Of a stretch of 64,000 nt of DNA, positions 42,147 to 51,247 are shown piece by piece. The stretch is from Deltaproteobacteria bacterium (GTDB taxonomy: Bacteria > Myxococcota > UBA727 > VGSZ01), in contig JACOUT010000014.1 of the NCBI GenBank assembly GCA_016177705.1, forward strand, positions 62,001 to 126,000. The letters run 5' to 3'. The notes under the pieces are model-generated. The model was not told where the DNA came from. It did no database searches and worked only from the letters and a program-made list of their open reading frames with translations. The position numbers were made by a program, and so were the translations under genes. Positions within the stretch are counted from its first letter, which is position 1. Each line of letters starts with the position of its first letter.

Positions 42147-44380
42147 CAGCTCCTCCCACGCGCATGGAGTCCAGCAGCACTTGATGTTGCTGCGGCTCGA
42201 GAAGCGCTGCGCGTCGGCTTCATTCGGAGCGCGAGCTCCTCGGCGGCGAGCGCAGGCCCAAGGCCTGCTGTGGGAGACCGAGCCTCTTCGCGCACCTGCC
42301 GACGCATGAGTGCCTCGATCAGCTTCTCTCCGTCCTTCCGCAGCAGGACCTGCTCGAACTCGTCCTCAAGCGAAGTTGCCTGGTGCATGCGCTGCGCCCA
42401 ACAGTCGACGCACGCGAGATAGCGACGCGCCATCACAAACGCGGGCACCGCGTAGCTGTCGCCGCGCGAGGACAGCCCTTCCTCGTCATCAACATCGAGG
42501 CCATTCGGAACAAGACCGTCGTCCGAGCTCTCGGCTGCAGCCTCGCCCAAATCGCTGTCCTCGTCGTCGCCGACGGAGTCGTCGTCGCCGTCGTCGTCGC
42601 CGTCGTCATCTCCAGCGCCATCGCCTTCGGCCGCGTCAACGTCGTCGCGCGCGGGCCCGTTGAACGCTGCGAATAGATCGTCATCGAGGATCTCCTGTGC
42701 GAGCTCGTCGTCCACGTCGGGCGGCAGCATCGCCTCGCGCTTCTCGATGGCGCGCTCATCGAGGACGCTCACCGTGAGCTGCGCGCCGCCTGAGGACATG
42801 TTCACTGCCACCGGTGCCGGCGTGGCGTGCGGATAGCGGATCTCGGCCCTGCGCAACTCGCTGGCATCGCCGTTCCTCCACTCTTTGATCGGCAAGCTCT
42901 CGGCGCCGCCTGTCCCGGCGGCGAACCGAACTTCGGCGATCAGCGCGGCCGCGGGAGCGAGGCGACACTCGACGGAGATGGTCTCGCCGTTCCACCGCGC
43001 CTGTGCCCAGAGGATGCTCGGCGGGACATTGCGTGGCACCTGCTCGGAGACGTAGAGGGCACCAATGTCGTCGACCGCATCGAGGTTCGAAAACGGCCAC
43101 GCGTCCGCCTCCGGCTTGAAGCAGACACCGAGCTCGAAGTTCTGGATGACGACGGCGCCATCGGCTTCTTCTTTGCCCCACGCTGCTTGGCTGAAGTTCG
43201 CCGATGTAACGAGGAGCCGCTCGGAGCGCCCGCGCGAAAAGGAGTAAGCCTTCGCGTGGCTCCAACGCGGATCCGTGTGTCGATGCTCCTCGTGAAACCG
43301 GTCCGTCTCTTCCGGCTCAGTCGTCTCCCGCCGCAGCTCGAGGAACGTCACGCCTTGCGCACCCATGCCCTCTGCTGTCGTGCGCGGCAGCACCCAGTGT
43401 TTGCCGCGGGCCCATGGGTGATCCTTCTTGAGCCACACGAGCGACAGGCGCGACGGATCACCGTCGTAGCTTTGACAGAAGCGCCCGAGCGTTTCCCTGT
43501 CGCCGAAGCTGCCCACGTACGGCGCAAGGACGGAGAGGCTCACACGGCCCTTGCCCGGCGGGCCGGCTCTCCGCAGACCCGCCGCACCCCACGGCGTTTT
43601 CCTGAGCGTCGCGCGCGGATGCGCACCCGGGACGCTCGCCACGAAGGTCGCGTCGTCAGGCGCGCTCGCGCGCCTGAGGAGTGCGATGAAGCGCTCAAGC
43701 TCCGCGACAGCAGCGGCCGAGCGCCCGAGTTCCTCGAGAAACGCGGGAAGGATGCCCCAGGCTGCACGGCGCGCATCCGACGGCTGCTTCTGCAATGGCA
43801 GGAGCACGCGCCAGGCGGCCTGCAGTTGCCCGCGAAACGCCGATCGCGTCAGGTTGGCCGACGAGACGACGATCTCGAGATACTCGGAAGATGTCTCGGC
43901 CTGCCCCGCGTCATCGTCATCGTCCGCGAGCAATTCGGCGCTGCTCCAATGAAACATCCAAAGCTTCGCGTGCTGCACGGCGCGCTCGCTTCTTCCGACA
44001 TGAAAGTGTCGAATCGACGACCAGATCCAAGCGTACGGCGTCGTCCCGATGCCATCTGAGAAGTCGTCCTCGTCGGCGTGCGGCTCGTCGCGGGCAGACG
44101 ACGAGACGAGCACGACGCGGCCGTGAAGTTGTTTGAGTCGGTTGTCCAGTTCGACGAGAAACGCGGTGCGCTCGCGGCCTTCCCCGGCCGGATCGCGGGA
44201 GAGTCGAAGGAAGGTAGGCAGGAAGTCTTCGGCCAAGAACCGCTCGTCAGGCTGGTCGTACGTCGTCATGAGCGCCGCCTTCAGCCGGCAGCCGCTCGGC
44301 GCGTCCGTGGATAGGAGCGGCTCCCAGCCAACCGATGGGCGCTCTTCTCCTTCGCCGTTTTGTCGGCCGCCGCGCTTCAC
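42146..44380 (-). CDS. Tdp1-like phosphodiesterase (phospholipase D superfamily)
   Basis: The 744-residue protein has two HxK...N active-site motifs. The first is QHAKLWMFHW with SSANLT (His137, Lys139, Asn175). The second is SHAKAYSF with LLVTSANFSQAAWG (His375, Lys377, Asn395), followed by VIQNFELGVCFKP. The second block is the signature of tyrosyl-DNA phosphodiesterase 1 (HxK, TSANLSxAAWG, YELGV), not of ordinary bacterial PLD nucleases, whose motif continues with Asp and Gly. The C-terminal 250 residues hold a very acidic stretch (about 570-640) and a helical tail. The start is GTG at 44380, overlapping the previous stop (GTGA). It likely cleaves or repairs DNA ends for the helicase downstream. 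Confidence 0.85.
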   Translation of the reverse strand: MKRGGRQNGEGEERPSVGWEPLLSTDAPSGCRLKAALMTTYDQPDERFLAEDFLPTFLRLSRDPAGEGRERTAFLVELDNRLKQLHGRVVLVSSSARDEPHADEDDFSDGIGTTPYAWIWSSIRHFHVGRSERAVQHAKLWMFHWSSAELLADDDDDAGQAETSSEYLEIVVSSANLTRSAFRGQLQAAWRVLLPLQKQPSDARRAAWGILPAFLEELGRSAAAVAELERFIALLRRASAPDDATFVASVPGAHPRATLRKTPWGAAGLRRAGPPGKGRVSLSVLAPYVGSFGDRETLGRFCQSYDGDPSRLSLVWLKKDHPWARGKHWVLPRTTAEGMGAQGVTFLELRRETTEPEETDRFHEEHRHTDPRWSHAKAYSFSRGRSERLLVTSANFSQAAWGKEEADGAVVIQNFELGVCFKPEADAWPFSNLDAVDDIGALYVSEQVPRNVPPSILWAQARWNGETISVECRLAPAAALIAEVRFAAGTGGAESLPIKEWRNGDASELRRAEIRYPHATPAPVAVNMSSGGAQLTVSVLDERAIEKREAMLPPDVDDELAQEILDDDLFAAFNGPARDDVDAAEGDGAGDDDGDDDGDDDSVGDDEDSDLGEAAAESSDDGLVPNGLDVDDEEGLSSRGDSYAVPAFVMARRYLACVDCWAQRMHQATSLEDEFEQVLLRKDGEKLIEALMRRQVREEARSPTAGLGPALAAEELALRMKPTRSASRAAATSSAAGLHARGRS

Positions 44381-45816
44381 GCCCCCTCCCCGTCGCCGTC
44401 GTCTGCGCTCTCGTCTTCGATTTCCCCTTCGTTCAACAGCTCGGCGTCCGCGGCGTGGCGCACGCCCTCTGGGAGCTCGTCGATGACGCCGCACTGGACG
44501 GCGAGCCGGCAGAGCGCGAAGAGTCGGAAGCGATACAGCGAGCCGACGGCACTTGCTGGTGAGCGCGCCTCGACAGTCTTTCCACGCAGCACGAACCAGC
44601 GCAGGCCACCGCCCGAGAGCTCATGGTGTTCGAGAAGCGGTGCGTAGCAATTCTCGGCCTGCGCGTTCTGAAGCCGGGCCGCCAGGACGTCGACGGTGTC
44701 GATGTGCCGCAGCACAGTCCCGTCGCGCTTCAGCCATGCTTCGCGTGCATCGACGAGCTCGCGGGCTACCTCCTTCGCGTCGGACTCCTCGAGCACGCGA
44801 GAGAGCGGCACCGATGTCTTGCCCGCGAGCGCCCGCGAGACGACAAAGAGCGCGTTCATTGCCGCATCGGCGAGGCGCGAGAACGTGGGGAGGAGCTGAA
44901 CGGCCGGGATCGTCTTGAACGTCCGCCCGAGGTGGGCGCAGACATCTTGATGCTCATCGCCGTCAGCCTCGAGGACCGCCTCGGCGACGTCTCGGCGACG
45001 ACGGCTCGCGGGATCCTTGCCGAAGAGCACGGGTGCCAGAATCTCCGCCTCCAAGAGCGCTGCATGCTCGTCGCGCGGCCGGGGCAGCGTGTGCACGTCG
45101 GCGTTCTTTCCCGCGTTGAAGACCTCGGGCCACTTCTGCACCCAGAAGCGATCCTCTGCGCCGCGGGCAAGCTTCACGCTGCGCGACGAGAGTCCGTCGC
45201 CATCATCATCGCCGGCAAAGAGGCGCCACGATGGCCGGGCCCCGCTTAGCTTGCCGTCGAGGTGCTCCGCGAGGGCGTGCGCGCGCGCGCTCGGCGAGTA
45301 GCCGTCCTTGCCGATGCTCATCCCCGGCCACCGTCGAAACCCGAGCCGGTAGCCGCCGTAAATGCCAGTGTTTCGGTACCTGCGGAACTGCTCTTCGCTG
45401 AGCCCGATGCGAGGGACATCTTTGTCGCCGTCGTCGAGCCACTCCCGCACGCGTCGTTGGCCCGGGAGCTGCCGGCCACGCCAGTCGTCGGGTGCAAGCT
45501 CCATCGTGCGCGCGACCCACAGAAGCTCGAGAGGCCGAAGCCAGGAGTAGCGGGCGCGCTGATCGCGGCGCGTGAGCAACGAGCGGCCGCCGCTCTTGTG
45601 GTAGGCCTCGTGGGAGCGCGCGAGGCACCAGGACAAGATCGTGACCCAGCGCGCGTCGTGGATGCGGTTGTTGATGTCCGGTGCAAGGGCATCCGCGAGT
45701 ACGTCCGTGAATGCCCGCAGCCCGAGCGCGTCACCGCGGCGGACGACGACCGGATCCCATGGGGCGCTCCACAACATGCGGTCCTGCGGCAGGCCGTTCC
45801 TCAACGTCGACGTCAT
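44377..45816 (-). CDS. Unknown protein of the helicase/Tdp1-like operon
   Basis: This encodes 479 residues. The N-terminal part (ALGLRAFTDVLADALAPDINNRIHDARWVTILSWCLARS) and a basic centre (RDQRARYSWLRPLELLWVARTMEL) are followed by helical segments and an acidic tail. No catalytic motif stands out. Similar unknown proteins accompany helicase-plus-PLD genes in reported restriction-like defence operons, as far as I recall. ATG at 45816 has GGAG nine bases upstream; a GTG five codons earlier is less likely. It is coupled to the next gene. Confidence 0.65.
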   Translation of the reverse strand: MTSTLRNGLPQDRMLWSAPWDPVVVRRGDALGLRAFTDVLADALAPDINNRIHDARWVTILSWCLARSHEAYHKSGGRSLLTRRDQRARYSWLRPLELLWVARTMELAPDDWRGRQLPGQRRVREWLDDGDKDVPRIGLSEEQFRRYRNTGIYGGYRLGFRRWPGMSIGKDGYSPSARAHALAEHLDGKLSGARPSWRLFAGDDDGDGLSSRSVKLARGAEDRFWVQKWPEVFNAGKNADVHTLPRPRDEHAALLEAEILAPVLFGKDPASRRRRDVAEAVLEADGDEHQDVCAHLGRTFKTIPAVQLLPTFSRLADAAMNALFVVSRALAGKTSVPLSRVLEESDAKEVARELVDAREAWLKRDGTVLRHIDTVDVLAARLQNAQAENCYAPLLEHHELSGGGLRWFVLRGKTVEARSPASAVGSLYRFRLFALCRLAVQCGVIDELPEGVRHAADAELLNEGEIEDESADDGDGEGA

Positions 45817-45835
45817 GAACGGTCGCTCCACTGGC

Positions 45836-46495
45836 TCATGACGAAAGCTCGCGCAGCAACGTCTCGAAGCGCTGGTCGCCGAAGAGGCCCTTGAGCTCGA
45901 CGTTCACCGGCGCCTTCTCAGGGCTCTTCCGCCATGCCTCGAAAGACCCGCGCAGCCACAGGTATCGGTCGAGCTCACGAGGCCGACAGCCGATTGTGCT
46001 GAGCGCGTGAAAGAACGGCTCGGTGAAATCGGCGTAGCGGTTGCCGGCGTCGCGCCCGATGCGCTTCCCGACGTGCGTCGAAAGGACGCGTACGGCGTGG
46101 GAGTCGTAGATGGGAAAGCGCTCCCCGTCGATGAAGAAGTGGCAGAGCTTCGACGCAAAGCTCAGGTGGGTCCACGTGCGTTTTTGCTCGGGCGCCTTCG
46201 GCAGCGCGGCGATGCGATCCACGACTGCGAGCTCGACGCGCGTGCTCGGTGGTGTGGCGCCGAGTACTTGCTCGACGTGCGAAGCCATGCGGCCGACGGC
46301 ATAGAGGTTCGTGCCGTAGAGCTGGTTGATGGCTGCGATCTTGAGGAGACTCGACGACAGCGACCAATCGGGGAACGCGCGCTTCAGCGCCTCCAAGGCC
46401 TTGTCCGTCGTGTGCCACTGGATGAGCTTCGAGTGGAGCTCGCACGCCGCTTTTACCTGTCGATCGTGGATGGGAACAGCAAGTGAAAGCGTCAT
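45836..46495 (-). CDS. Unknown small protein of the helicase/Tdp1-like operon
   Basis: The 219-residue, mostly helical protein has a conserved-looking centre, TWTHLSFASKLCHFFIDGERFPIYDSHAVRVL, faintly reminiscent of helix-hairpin-helix DNA glycosylase-like proteins, though no catalytic Lys/Asp pattern could be fixed. It overlaps the WYL regulator stop by ATGA and ends 20 bases before the next gene, so it belongs to the operon. Confidence 0.6.
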   Translation of the reverse strand: MTLSLAVPIHDRQVKAACELHSKLIQWHTTDKALEALKRAFPDWSLSSSLLKIAAINQLYGTNLYAVGRMASHVEQVLGATPPSTRVELAVVDRIAALPKAPEQKRTWTHLSFASKLCHFFIDGERFPIYDSHAVRVLSTHVGKRIGRDAGNRYADFTEPFFHALSTIGCRPRELDRYLWLRGSFEAWRKSPEKAPVNVELKGLFGDQRFETLLRELSS

Positions 46496-47523
46496 GTCTT
46501 CCCCGATGCGCGCTGCCCGGCGCGCTTGCTGCGGCGATACGTGGTGGCTGCTGCGGCGTGAGCATCGGCCACCGCCCGGCGGAGTGACCGCGGCGCAATC
46601 ACTTCGACGTGTGGACCGAACCCGAGGATCCAGGAGCGGAGGACACGCGTGTCTGGAACGGTGGCGCGGACGACGATGGTGCCAGCAGCGCTGTGGAGAA
46701 CCGTCTGTTGAGGATGGAGCGGGGTCTCCTCGACCGCGCGACCGGCGCCGTCGGTGAACCGGAGCTCGACGCGGATATCGCGGTCGCCGATGCGGAAGCC
46801 GATCTCGCCGGCCGCGATGTACTCATCGAGATCGAAGCCGCCGACAGCGAACGCGCGCGTCTCGAGCATGACGGCGTCATGAAAGCGGTGAAGTGGAAAG
46901 AGGCGCGGGTCGGTGAACTTGGGCACGGTAGCGACGAGGTAGGCGACGCTGTCGCGGTAGACGAGGCCGAGCGGATTCAGCGTCATCTCTTTCGCGTGGT
47001 CGCTCTCACGAGCTTGGTAGCGCGCGCGGATCTGCCGCCCCTCGAGCAGTGCCTCGTGCACGACGCCGACGATCGCGCCGTCCACCTTGGGCGGATCGAG
47101 CGGCTGACTGCGCGGGATGAGGCGCACCTTGTCGAGCCAGCGCGCGACCGGCTTGCCGGTAAGCGCCTTCTGCGCGGCGGATAGGTGCGGCTGCAGCGCG
47201 CGAAGCGTCGACTTCGGCAACATGCGCGTCAGGTGAAGCTCCACGAGGCGGAGCGCAAGCGCGGTCTGTGGATCGAGGCCCGGGCCGAAGAGCACGACGC
47301 TCGCGCGCTCGGAGAAGCGCCACTTGTACGGCTTCGTCTTGTCGACGCAGACGAGGCCGAACCCCATCTGCTCGAGCTTCACGAGATCGCGTTGGATTGT
47401 GCGGCGCGTGGCTGCTCTGCCCTCGTTCCCGAGGATGGCCTCAAGCTGCTCGGTGTCGATGAAGCGCGGCGCGCCTGGGACGAGCTGCAGAAGGCGCAAC
47501 AGGCGGTGGAAGTTCTCGGCCAC
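46492..47523 (-). CDS. WYL-domain transcriptional regulator
   Basis: The 343-residue protein has an N-terminal winged-helix (FHRLLRLLQLVPGAPRFIDTEQLEAIL, then TRRTIQRDLVKLEQMGFGL). It has a central WYL domain (LNPLGLVYRDSVAYLVAT...RLFPLHRFHDAVML) and a C-terminal WCX-like part ending in WILGFGPHVEVIAPRSLR. WYL proteins commonly repress or tune defence islands and respond to nucleic acid ligands. The start is GTG at 47523 with AAGG upstream. As first gene it controls the operon and perhaps the divergent nuclease gene through the palindromes at 47540-47615. Confidence 0.88.
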   Translation of the reverse strand: MAENFHRLLRLLQLVPGAPRFIDTEQLEAILGNEGRAATRRTIQRDLVKLEQMGFGLVCVDKTKPYKWRFSERASVVLFGPGLDPQTALALRLVELHLTRMLPKSTLRALQPHLSAAQKALTGKPVARWLDKVRLIPRSQPLDPPKVDGAIVGVVHEALLEGRQIRARYQARESDHAKEMTLNPLGLVYRDSVAYLVATVPKFTDPRLFPLHRFHDAVMLETRAFAVGGFDLDEYIAAGEIGFRIGDRDIRVELRFTDGAGRAVEETPLHPQQTVLHSAAGTIVVRATVPDTRVLRSWILGFGPHVEVIAPRSLRRAVADAHAAAATTYRRSKRAGQRASGKT

Positions 47524-47539
47524 GGACCGACCTTGTAGC

Positions 47540-47615
47540 GCGCCTGCGACCGAAATGGTCGCTGCTAAACGGCAGGCGCGCCGTCGGACGCTGATGTGCG
47601 ACCATTCCCGTCGCA
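47540..47615. promoter_or_regulatory. Paired TGCGACC palindromes between the WYL operon and the DUF2779 gene
   Basis: GCGACC-GAAAT-GGTCGC (47546-47562) and TGCGAC-CATTCCC-GTCGCA (47597-47615) are perfect inverted repeats with the same half-site, about 52 bases apart. The first is nested in an outer repeat GCGCCTGC (47540-47547)/GCAGGCGC (47572-47579). They lie in the 113-base gap between two divergent starts and are likely binding sites of the WYL regulator. Confidence 0.6.
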
Positions 47616-47636
47616 GGGTGCTGCGAGGATGTGATC

Positions 47637-49106
47637 GTGCGGCCGGCCTACTCCCCCAGGATCTCAAAGACGCGGTTCCTCGCCGGCCGTCAGTGCCATC
47701 GGCTTTTGTGGTGGACCGTTCATGATGCCGAAGAGCTCGAGGTCGACGCGGGCGTGAGCGCGACGCTTGCGCAGGGGCTCCTCGTCGGAGAGGAGGCGCG
47801 GCGGCAGTTCCACCACGGCGCGCTCGTCGACGTACCGCACAATGACATCGACGAGCGCATCAAACGGACGCGGTCGCTGCTCCGCGCCGGCGCGAAGGTG
47901 ATCTTCGAAGCCGCGTTCCGCCATGCGGGCGTGTTCGTCGCCGTGGATGTTCTGCGGAGGCACGGCAGCGGTTGGGATGTCATCGAGGTCAAGTCATCAA
48001 CGAAGCTGAAGAAGGAGCACGTCGTCGACGTCGCGGTGCAGCGCTGGGTCATCGAGCGGTGCGGGCTTCGCGTGAAGCGCGCGTTCGTGATGCACCTCAG
48101 CCGAGACTCTCGAGCGCCCGAGATGTCGAACCTGTTCGCCCTGAAGAGCGTGACGGCCGCTTCCAAAGCGCTGGCGCGCGACGTCGCAAAGGAAGCTCGC
48201 GCACAGCTGCGCATGCTTCGCGGCCCGCTGCCGGAAGTCGACGTCGGGGCGCATTGCACAGATCCCCGACCCTGTCCGTTCCTCGACCGATGCCACGACG
48301 ACGTCGAGGAGCACCATGTTTCGACGCTTCACGGCATCGGGAGCCGCGCGCTCGGGCTTGTCGCGCGCGGCATCACGAACGTGGCGGACTTGGACGAGGG
48401 AGCGGTGCGCTCCGTGGCAGCGCAGCGACAGATCCGCGCGGTGAAGACGCGCAAGATCGTCGTGGAGCCCGGCCTGCGCCGCGTCGTCAAGCGGCTGAGA
48501 AAGAAGAGAATCGCCCTCTTCGACCTCGAGACGGTGGCGTTCGCGGTCCCGCGCTTCAGCGGTTGCCGCCCGTGGGACCAGGTTCCGGCGCAGGCGTCGA
48601 TCGACGTCGAGGCGCGCGACGGAACACTGAAGCACCACGAATTTCTGGCGACGTGCGACGAAGATCCGCGCCCGGAGCTGGCGCGGTTCGTCATCGAGAG
48701 GCTGCGCGGCGCGGACACGATCCTGTGCTGGAACGCCGGGTTCGAGCGCAGGTGCCTGCAAGAGATCGGCAACGCGTTCCCCGAGCTGCGGCGCCCGCTG
48801 AGGGGGCTCTCTCGGCGCATCGTCGACCTGCTCTCGATCGTGCGCGAGCACGTCTACCACCCGAAGTTCTACGGCAGCTTCAGCTTGAAGTCGGTGGCGC
48901 CCGCGCTCGTGCCCAGGCTCTCGTACGACGAGCTCGCCGTCGGCGGCGGCCAGGCCGCGAGCGCGATGCTGTTTCGGCTGTTCAACGACGTGACGCTGAC
49001 GAAGCGACAGCGGCGGCGGATCCGCGACGATCTCCTCGCGTATTGCGCGCTCGACACGCGTGCGATGGCGGGCGTCCTACGGGCGCTCCGGCGGCTCGCG
49101 CGATGA
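47637..49106 (+). CDS. RecB-like nuclease / RNase H-like DUF2779 protein
   Basis: The 489-residue protein has an N-terminal PD-(D/E)XK domain with FEAAFRHAGVFVAVDVLRR and DVIEVKSSTKLKKEHVVDVAVQ (catalytic E-x-K) and cysteines (C19 region and CTDPRPCPFLDRC) typical of Cas4/RecB-type iron-sulphur nucleases. The second half (LFDLETVAF, DTILCWNAGFERRCL, FYGSFSLKSVAPAL, ALDTRAM) is a DnaQ/RNase H-like DUF2779 exonuclease domain. Such proteins are common in prokaryotes with an unclear role; here it faces the defence operon. GTG at 47637 has GAGG at proper distance; GTG at 47631 is in frame but too close to it. Confidence 0.8.
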   Translation: MRPAYSPRISKTRFLAGRQCHRLLWWTVHDAEELEVDAGVSATLAQGLLVGEEARRQFHHGALVDVPHNDIDERIKRTRSLLRAGAKVIFEAAFRHAGVFVAVDVLRRHGSGWDVIEVKSSTKLKKEHVVDVAVQRWVIERCGLRVKRAFVMHLSRDSRAPEMSNLFALKSVTAASKALARDVAKEARAQLRMLRGPLPEVDVGAHCTDPRPCPFLDRCHDDVEEHHVSTLHGIGSRALGLVARGITNVADLDEGAVRSVAAQRQIRAVKTRKIVVEPGLRRVVKRLRKKRIALFDLETVAFAVPRFSGCRPWDQVPAQASIDVEARDGTLKHHEFLATCDEDPRPELARFVIERLRGADTILCWNAGFERRCLQEIGNAFPELRRPLRGLSRRIVDLLSIVREHVYHPKFYGSFSLKSVAPALVPRLSYDELAVGGGQAASAMLFRLFNDVTLTKRQRRRIRDDLLAYCALDTRAMAGVLRALRRLAR

Positions 49107-49189
49107 AGCGTCGTCGTCCGAATAGATCGGCACCTAAACGAAATCGAAATTTGCGCCGTAATAGAGGGATGGCCGTCGCAGGAGGTCCC

Positions 49190-49906
49190 ATGCCTTTGGA
49201 TGATGTCGCTCTCGTCGGCGTCGGTGACACAGGAATCCGCATCGAAGCTTGGCTTAGGCAGTCTGGGCTGGGCTTCGGTTTGCTCGGCGACGTCGCGGCA
49301 GCCGATGTGTCGTCCGCCCTCAGAGTGGCGATCGTCGTTGCGGACGGCGATGACTCGGAATCGGTGGACGAGGTCCGCGCCCTTGAAGCGCGCCTCGCTC
49401 TCCACGCCGTTGTCCCCGTCTGGATCATGCTGGGCAAGGCGCCGCTGTTGGCGGACCAAGTGGTGGTTGTGCGTTCGCTCAGCGAGCTTGCTGCCGCAGT
49501 GCGCACTCTTCACCGCCTCGCCCGCGAGAAAGACGTCGTCTCCGGCTCCTGCTCCCTGCTGGACCTCGTGGCGGACACGGCCATGAGCCGCGGCGACCTT
49601 GAAGTCATCACAATCGACGCTCTGACCCCGGGCCAGTGCGTGACAGAGTTTCTGCACCGACTTCGAGGGCGAAGTGTCCATCGTCTGTTCGTGCTCGCCA
49701 GCTTTGCCGACGACGTCGGCGTGCCGCCGGACCTGCACTGGCCCGGCGACCACCCTGCTCTCGTGCGCTTCGACCGGTCGCCGCACTGGGATCGAGGGCC
49801 TTGGCTCTCGGCATTCGTCCAAACCGAGCGGGCTTCGACAGCGAGTACGCGACCCGGCGATCACCTACAGTTGCCGCTCACCTCTGAACGGAGGCGCCGT
49901 GCTTGA
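49190..49906 (+). CDS. Unknown protein, first of three coupled genes
   Basis: The 238-residue protein opens with VALVGVGDTGIRIEAWL, a glycine-rich turn after a strand as in nucleotide-binding Rossmann or tubulin/FtsZ-type folds. Later strands (RVAIVVADGDD, HRLFVLASFADDVGVPPD) fit an alpha/beta fold. AGGAGG lies just before ATG 49190. The frame is open back to ATG 49103, which overlaps the DUF2779 stop, but that 87-base leader is AT-rich and Arg/Asn-coding, so it looks like spacer with a promoter. The next gene overlaps its end by eight bases. Confidence 0.55.
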   Translation: MPLDDVALVGVGDTGIRIEAWLRQSGLGFGLLGDVAAADVSSALRVAIVVADGDDSESVDEVRALEARLALHAVVPVWIMLGKAPLLADQVVVVRSLSELAAAVRTLHRLAREKDVVSGSCSLLDLVADTAMSRGDLEVITIDALTPGQCVTEFLHRLRGRSVHRLFVLASFADDVGVPPDLHWPGDHPALVRFDRSPHWDRGPWLSAFVQTERASTASTRPGDHLQLPLTSERRRRA

Positions 49907-50741
49907 AGCGTATTTTGTTCGGCACAAGCTGCTCGCTGGTCCCAAAATCCTCGAACGCCTCTGGACCGAGGGACTCGTCGCCCTGCACTACGCGGACAAC
50001 ATGAGCACGAGGCCCCAGGACTATGAACGCTCAGGAGAAGTTGCGTTGACTCGGCTCCACGAGGCCGCCAAGCACGGAGCCGTAGTCGGCGCCGAGTACC
50101 GCGCGTTCCGGCAGGGCTCCATCAGGGTGGGCCGCATCGACGCCGGCTCGAAGGTCGAAGCCGAGGCGTTTGTCGACGCCTCGTCTGGCAGGACGAGCAT
50201 CTACAAGTTCGTGAGGATGACCGCAGTCAAGGAGGTTCGCTATCTTGACGCCCCCGCGCTGGCGGGCCTCCGCCCACAGCAAGCGACGATCACGAAGTGG
50301 CCGTCAGCGCGCGTGCTGTTGAACGCCATTACCAACAATCTGCCGTTGCCGGTCGAGGTCACGACGCTCGATCCCGCGCAGCTCGAAGTCCTCTGCTTCG
50401 AGTACCTCCGGATGAAGGGCATCCTCTCCCGGCTGCTGGCTCCCATCGGGCGGACGATGATCGACGTCGACATCCTCGGGCTCGACTTCGCCGGTCGTCG
50501 CGTCGCTGCACAGGTCACACACCAGCAGAACCCAGCGCTCGTGCAGGCGAAGGTCGCTGCGCTGAAGGCGCACGCCGCTGTTGGCATGCGGCTCGTAATG
50601 TTCGCTCCCAAGGGAACGGTTACCGACGCGTCGGTGGAGCACGTACCGATCGAGGATGCTTTCGCGACATTGCTTGGAGACGTCGAGGGGCATGGCAAGG
50701 CAATGGTCGCCGAGATGTTGGGCCAGCGGAGGCTGCCGTGA
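49899..50741 (+). CDS. Unknown protein with restriction-endonuclease-like C-terminal domain
   Basis: The 280-residue protein starts at GTG 49899 (GGAGG four bases upstream), inside the end of the previous gene. The C-terminal half, LDPAQLEVLCFEYLRMKG then RTMIDVDILGLDFAGRRVAAQVTHQ, has the helix-strand-D...strand order of Mrr-like PD-(D/E)XK domains. However, the third catalytic element reads QVTH rather than the usual E/Q-x-K, so activity is doubtful. The N-terminal half (GAVVGAEYRAFRQGSIRVGRI) is a beta-rich domain. It is coupled to the next gene by TGATG. Confidence 0.55.
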   Translation: MLEAYFVRHKLLAGPKILERLWTEGLVALHYADNMSTRPQDYERSGEVALTRLHEAAKHGAVVGAEYRAFRQGSIRVGRIDAGSKVEAEAFVDASSGRTSIYKFVRMTAVKEVRYLDAPALAGLRPQQATITKWPSARVLLNAITNNLPLPVEVTTLDPAQLEVLCFEYLRMKGILSRLLAPIGRTMIDVDILGLDFAGRRVAAQVTHQQNPALVQAKVAALKAHAAVGMRLVMFAPKGTVTDASVEHVPIEDAFATLLGDVEGHGKAMVAEMLGQRRLP

Positions 50742-51055
50742 TGTCGTTGCCGGAGCTCAAGGGCAAGATTGACGGCTGCGCCACCGCCCTCCGCGTGCTT
50801 GCTCTCCGGAACCGCACTGACTCCCCGGCCATGAGCCAGGTCGTGTACTTCGCGCAGCTGTTCGCCGCCGCAGGCGCGAGCGGCGACCCTGCGGCAGCGA
50901 AGGCTCTTCTCGCGCCTGTAATCGCCCAGGCCGAAGCCGGCACTGTCCACCTGCTTGCTGCGACGCCGCCCGTCTTTGACGACGCTTCAGATGCCGAGGT
51001 GAAGCATGCGCGCGCGGTTCTCAGCGCCGCGTTGGCGGCCTTTGAGGCGATGTGA
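50741..51055 (+). CDS. Small helical protein, third of the coupled trio
   Basis: The 104-residue, Ala-rich, fully helical protein (LKGKIDGCATALRVLALRN, VYFAQLFAAAGAS, LSAALAAFEAM) has no motif I can name. Its start shares a base with the preceding stop, so it is made with the nuclease-like protein, perhaps as a stabilising or inhibitory partner. Confidence 0.55.
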   Translation: MSLPELKGKIDGCATALRVLALRNRTDSPAMSQVVYFAQLFAAAGASGDPAAAKALLAPVIAQAEAGTVHLLAATPPVFDDASDAEVKHARAVLSAALAAFEAM

Positions 51056-51247
51056 AAGTGAATTCGTCGATGAGATCGGTTGGTGACGTCACCGCGCCGA
51101 CGGCAACATCGTCCTCGCGAGCATTGATGGCGAACCTGGCGAGGCGGCCAAGCGAAGCGGCGAGCATGTCGTAGAAGAGCGGGGCGCGGAACGAGAAGGC
51201 TTGTGACTGGCAAGCGCCGCTGTCGAGGATTGTGCGAGCCTCGATGT

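Noticed and set aside
42560..42620. A run of GTC-rich trinucleotide-like repeats as a simple repeat element
   Set aside because: It encodes the acidic Asp-rich stretch of the Tdp1-like protein in frame, so codon choice explains it.
51028..51230. A minus-strand stretch reading ILDSGACQSQAFSF...RLARFAINARED as a possible gene fragment
   Set aside because: The amino-acid composition looks protein-like, but there is no usable start codon and the stretch lies against two plus-strand genes; too short to support.
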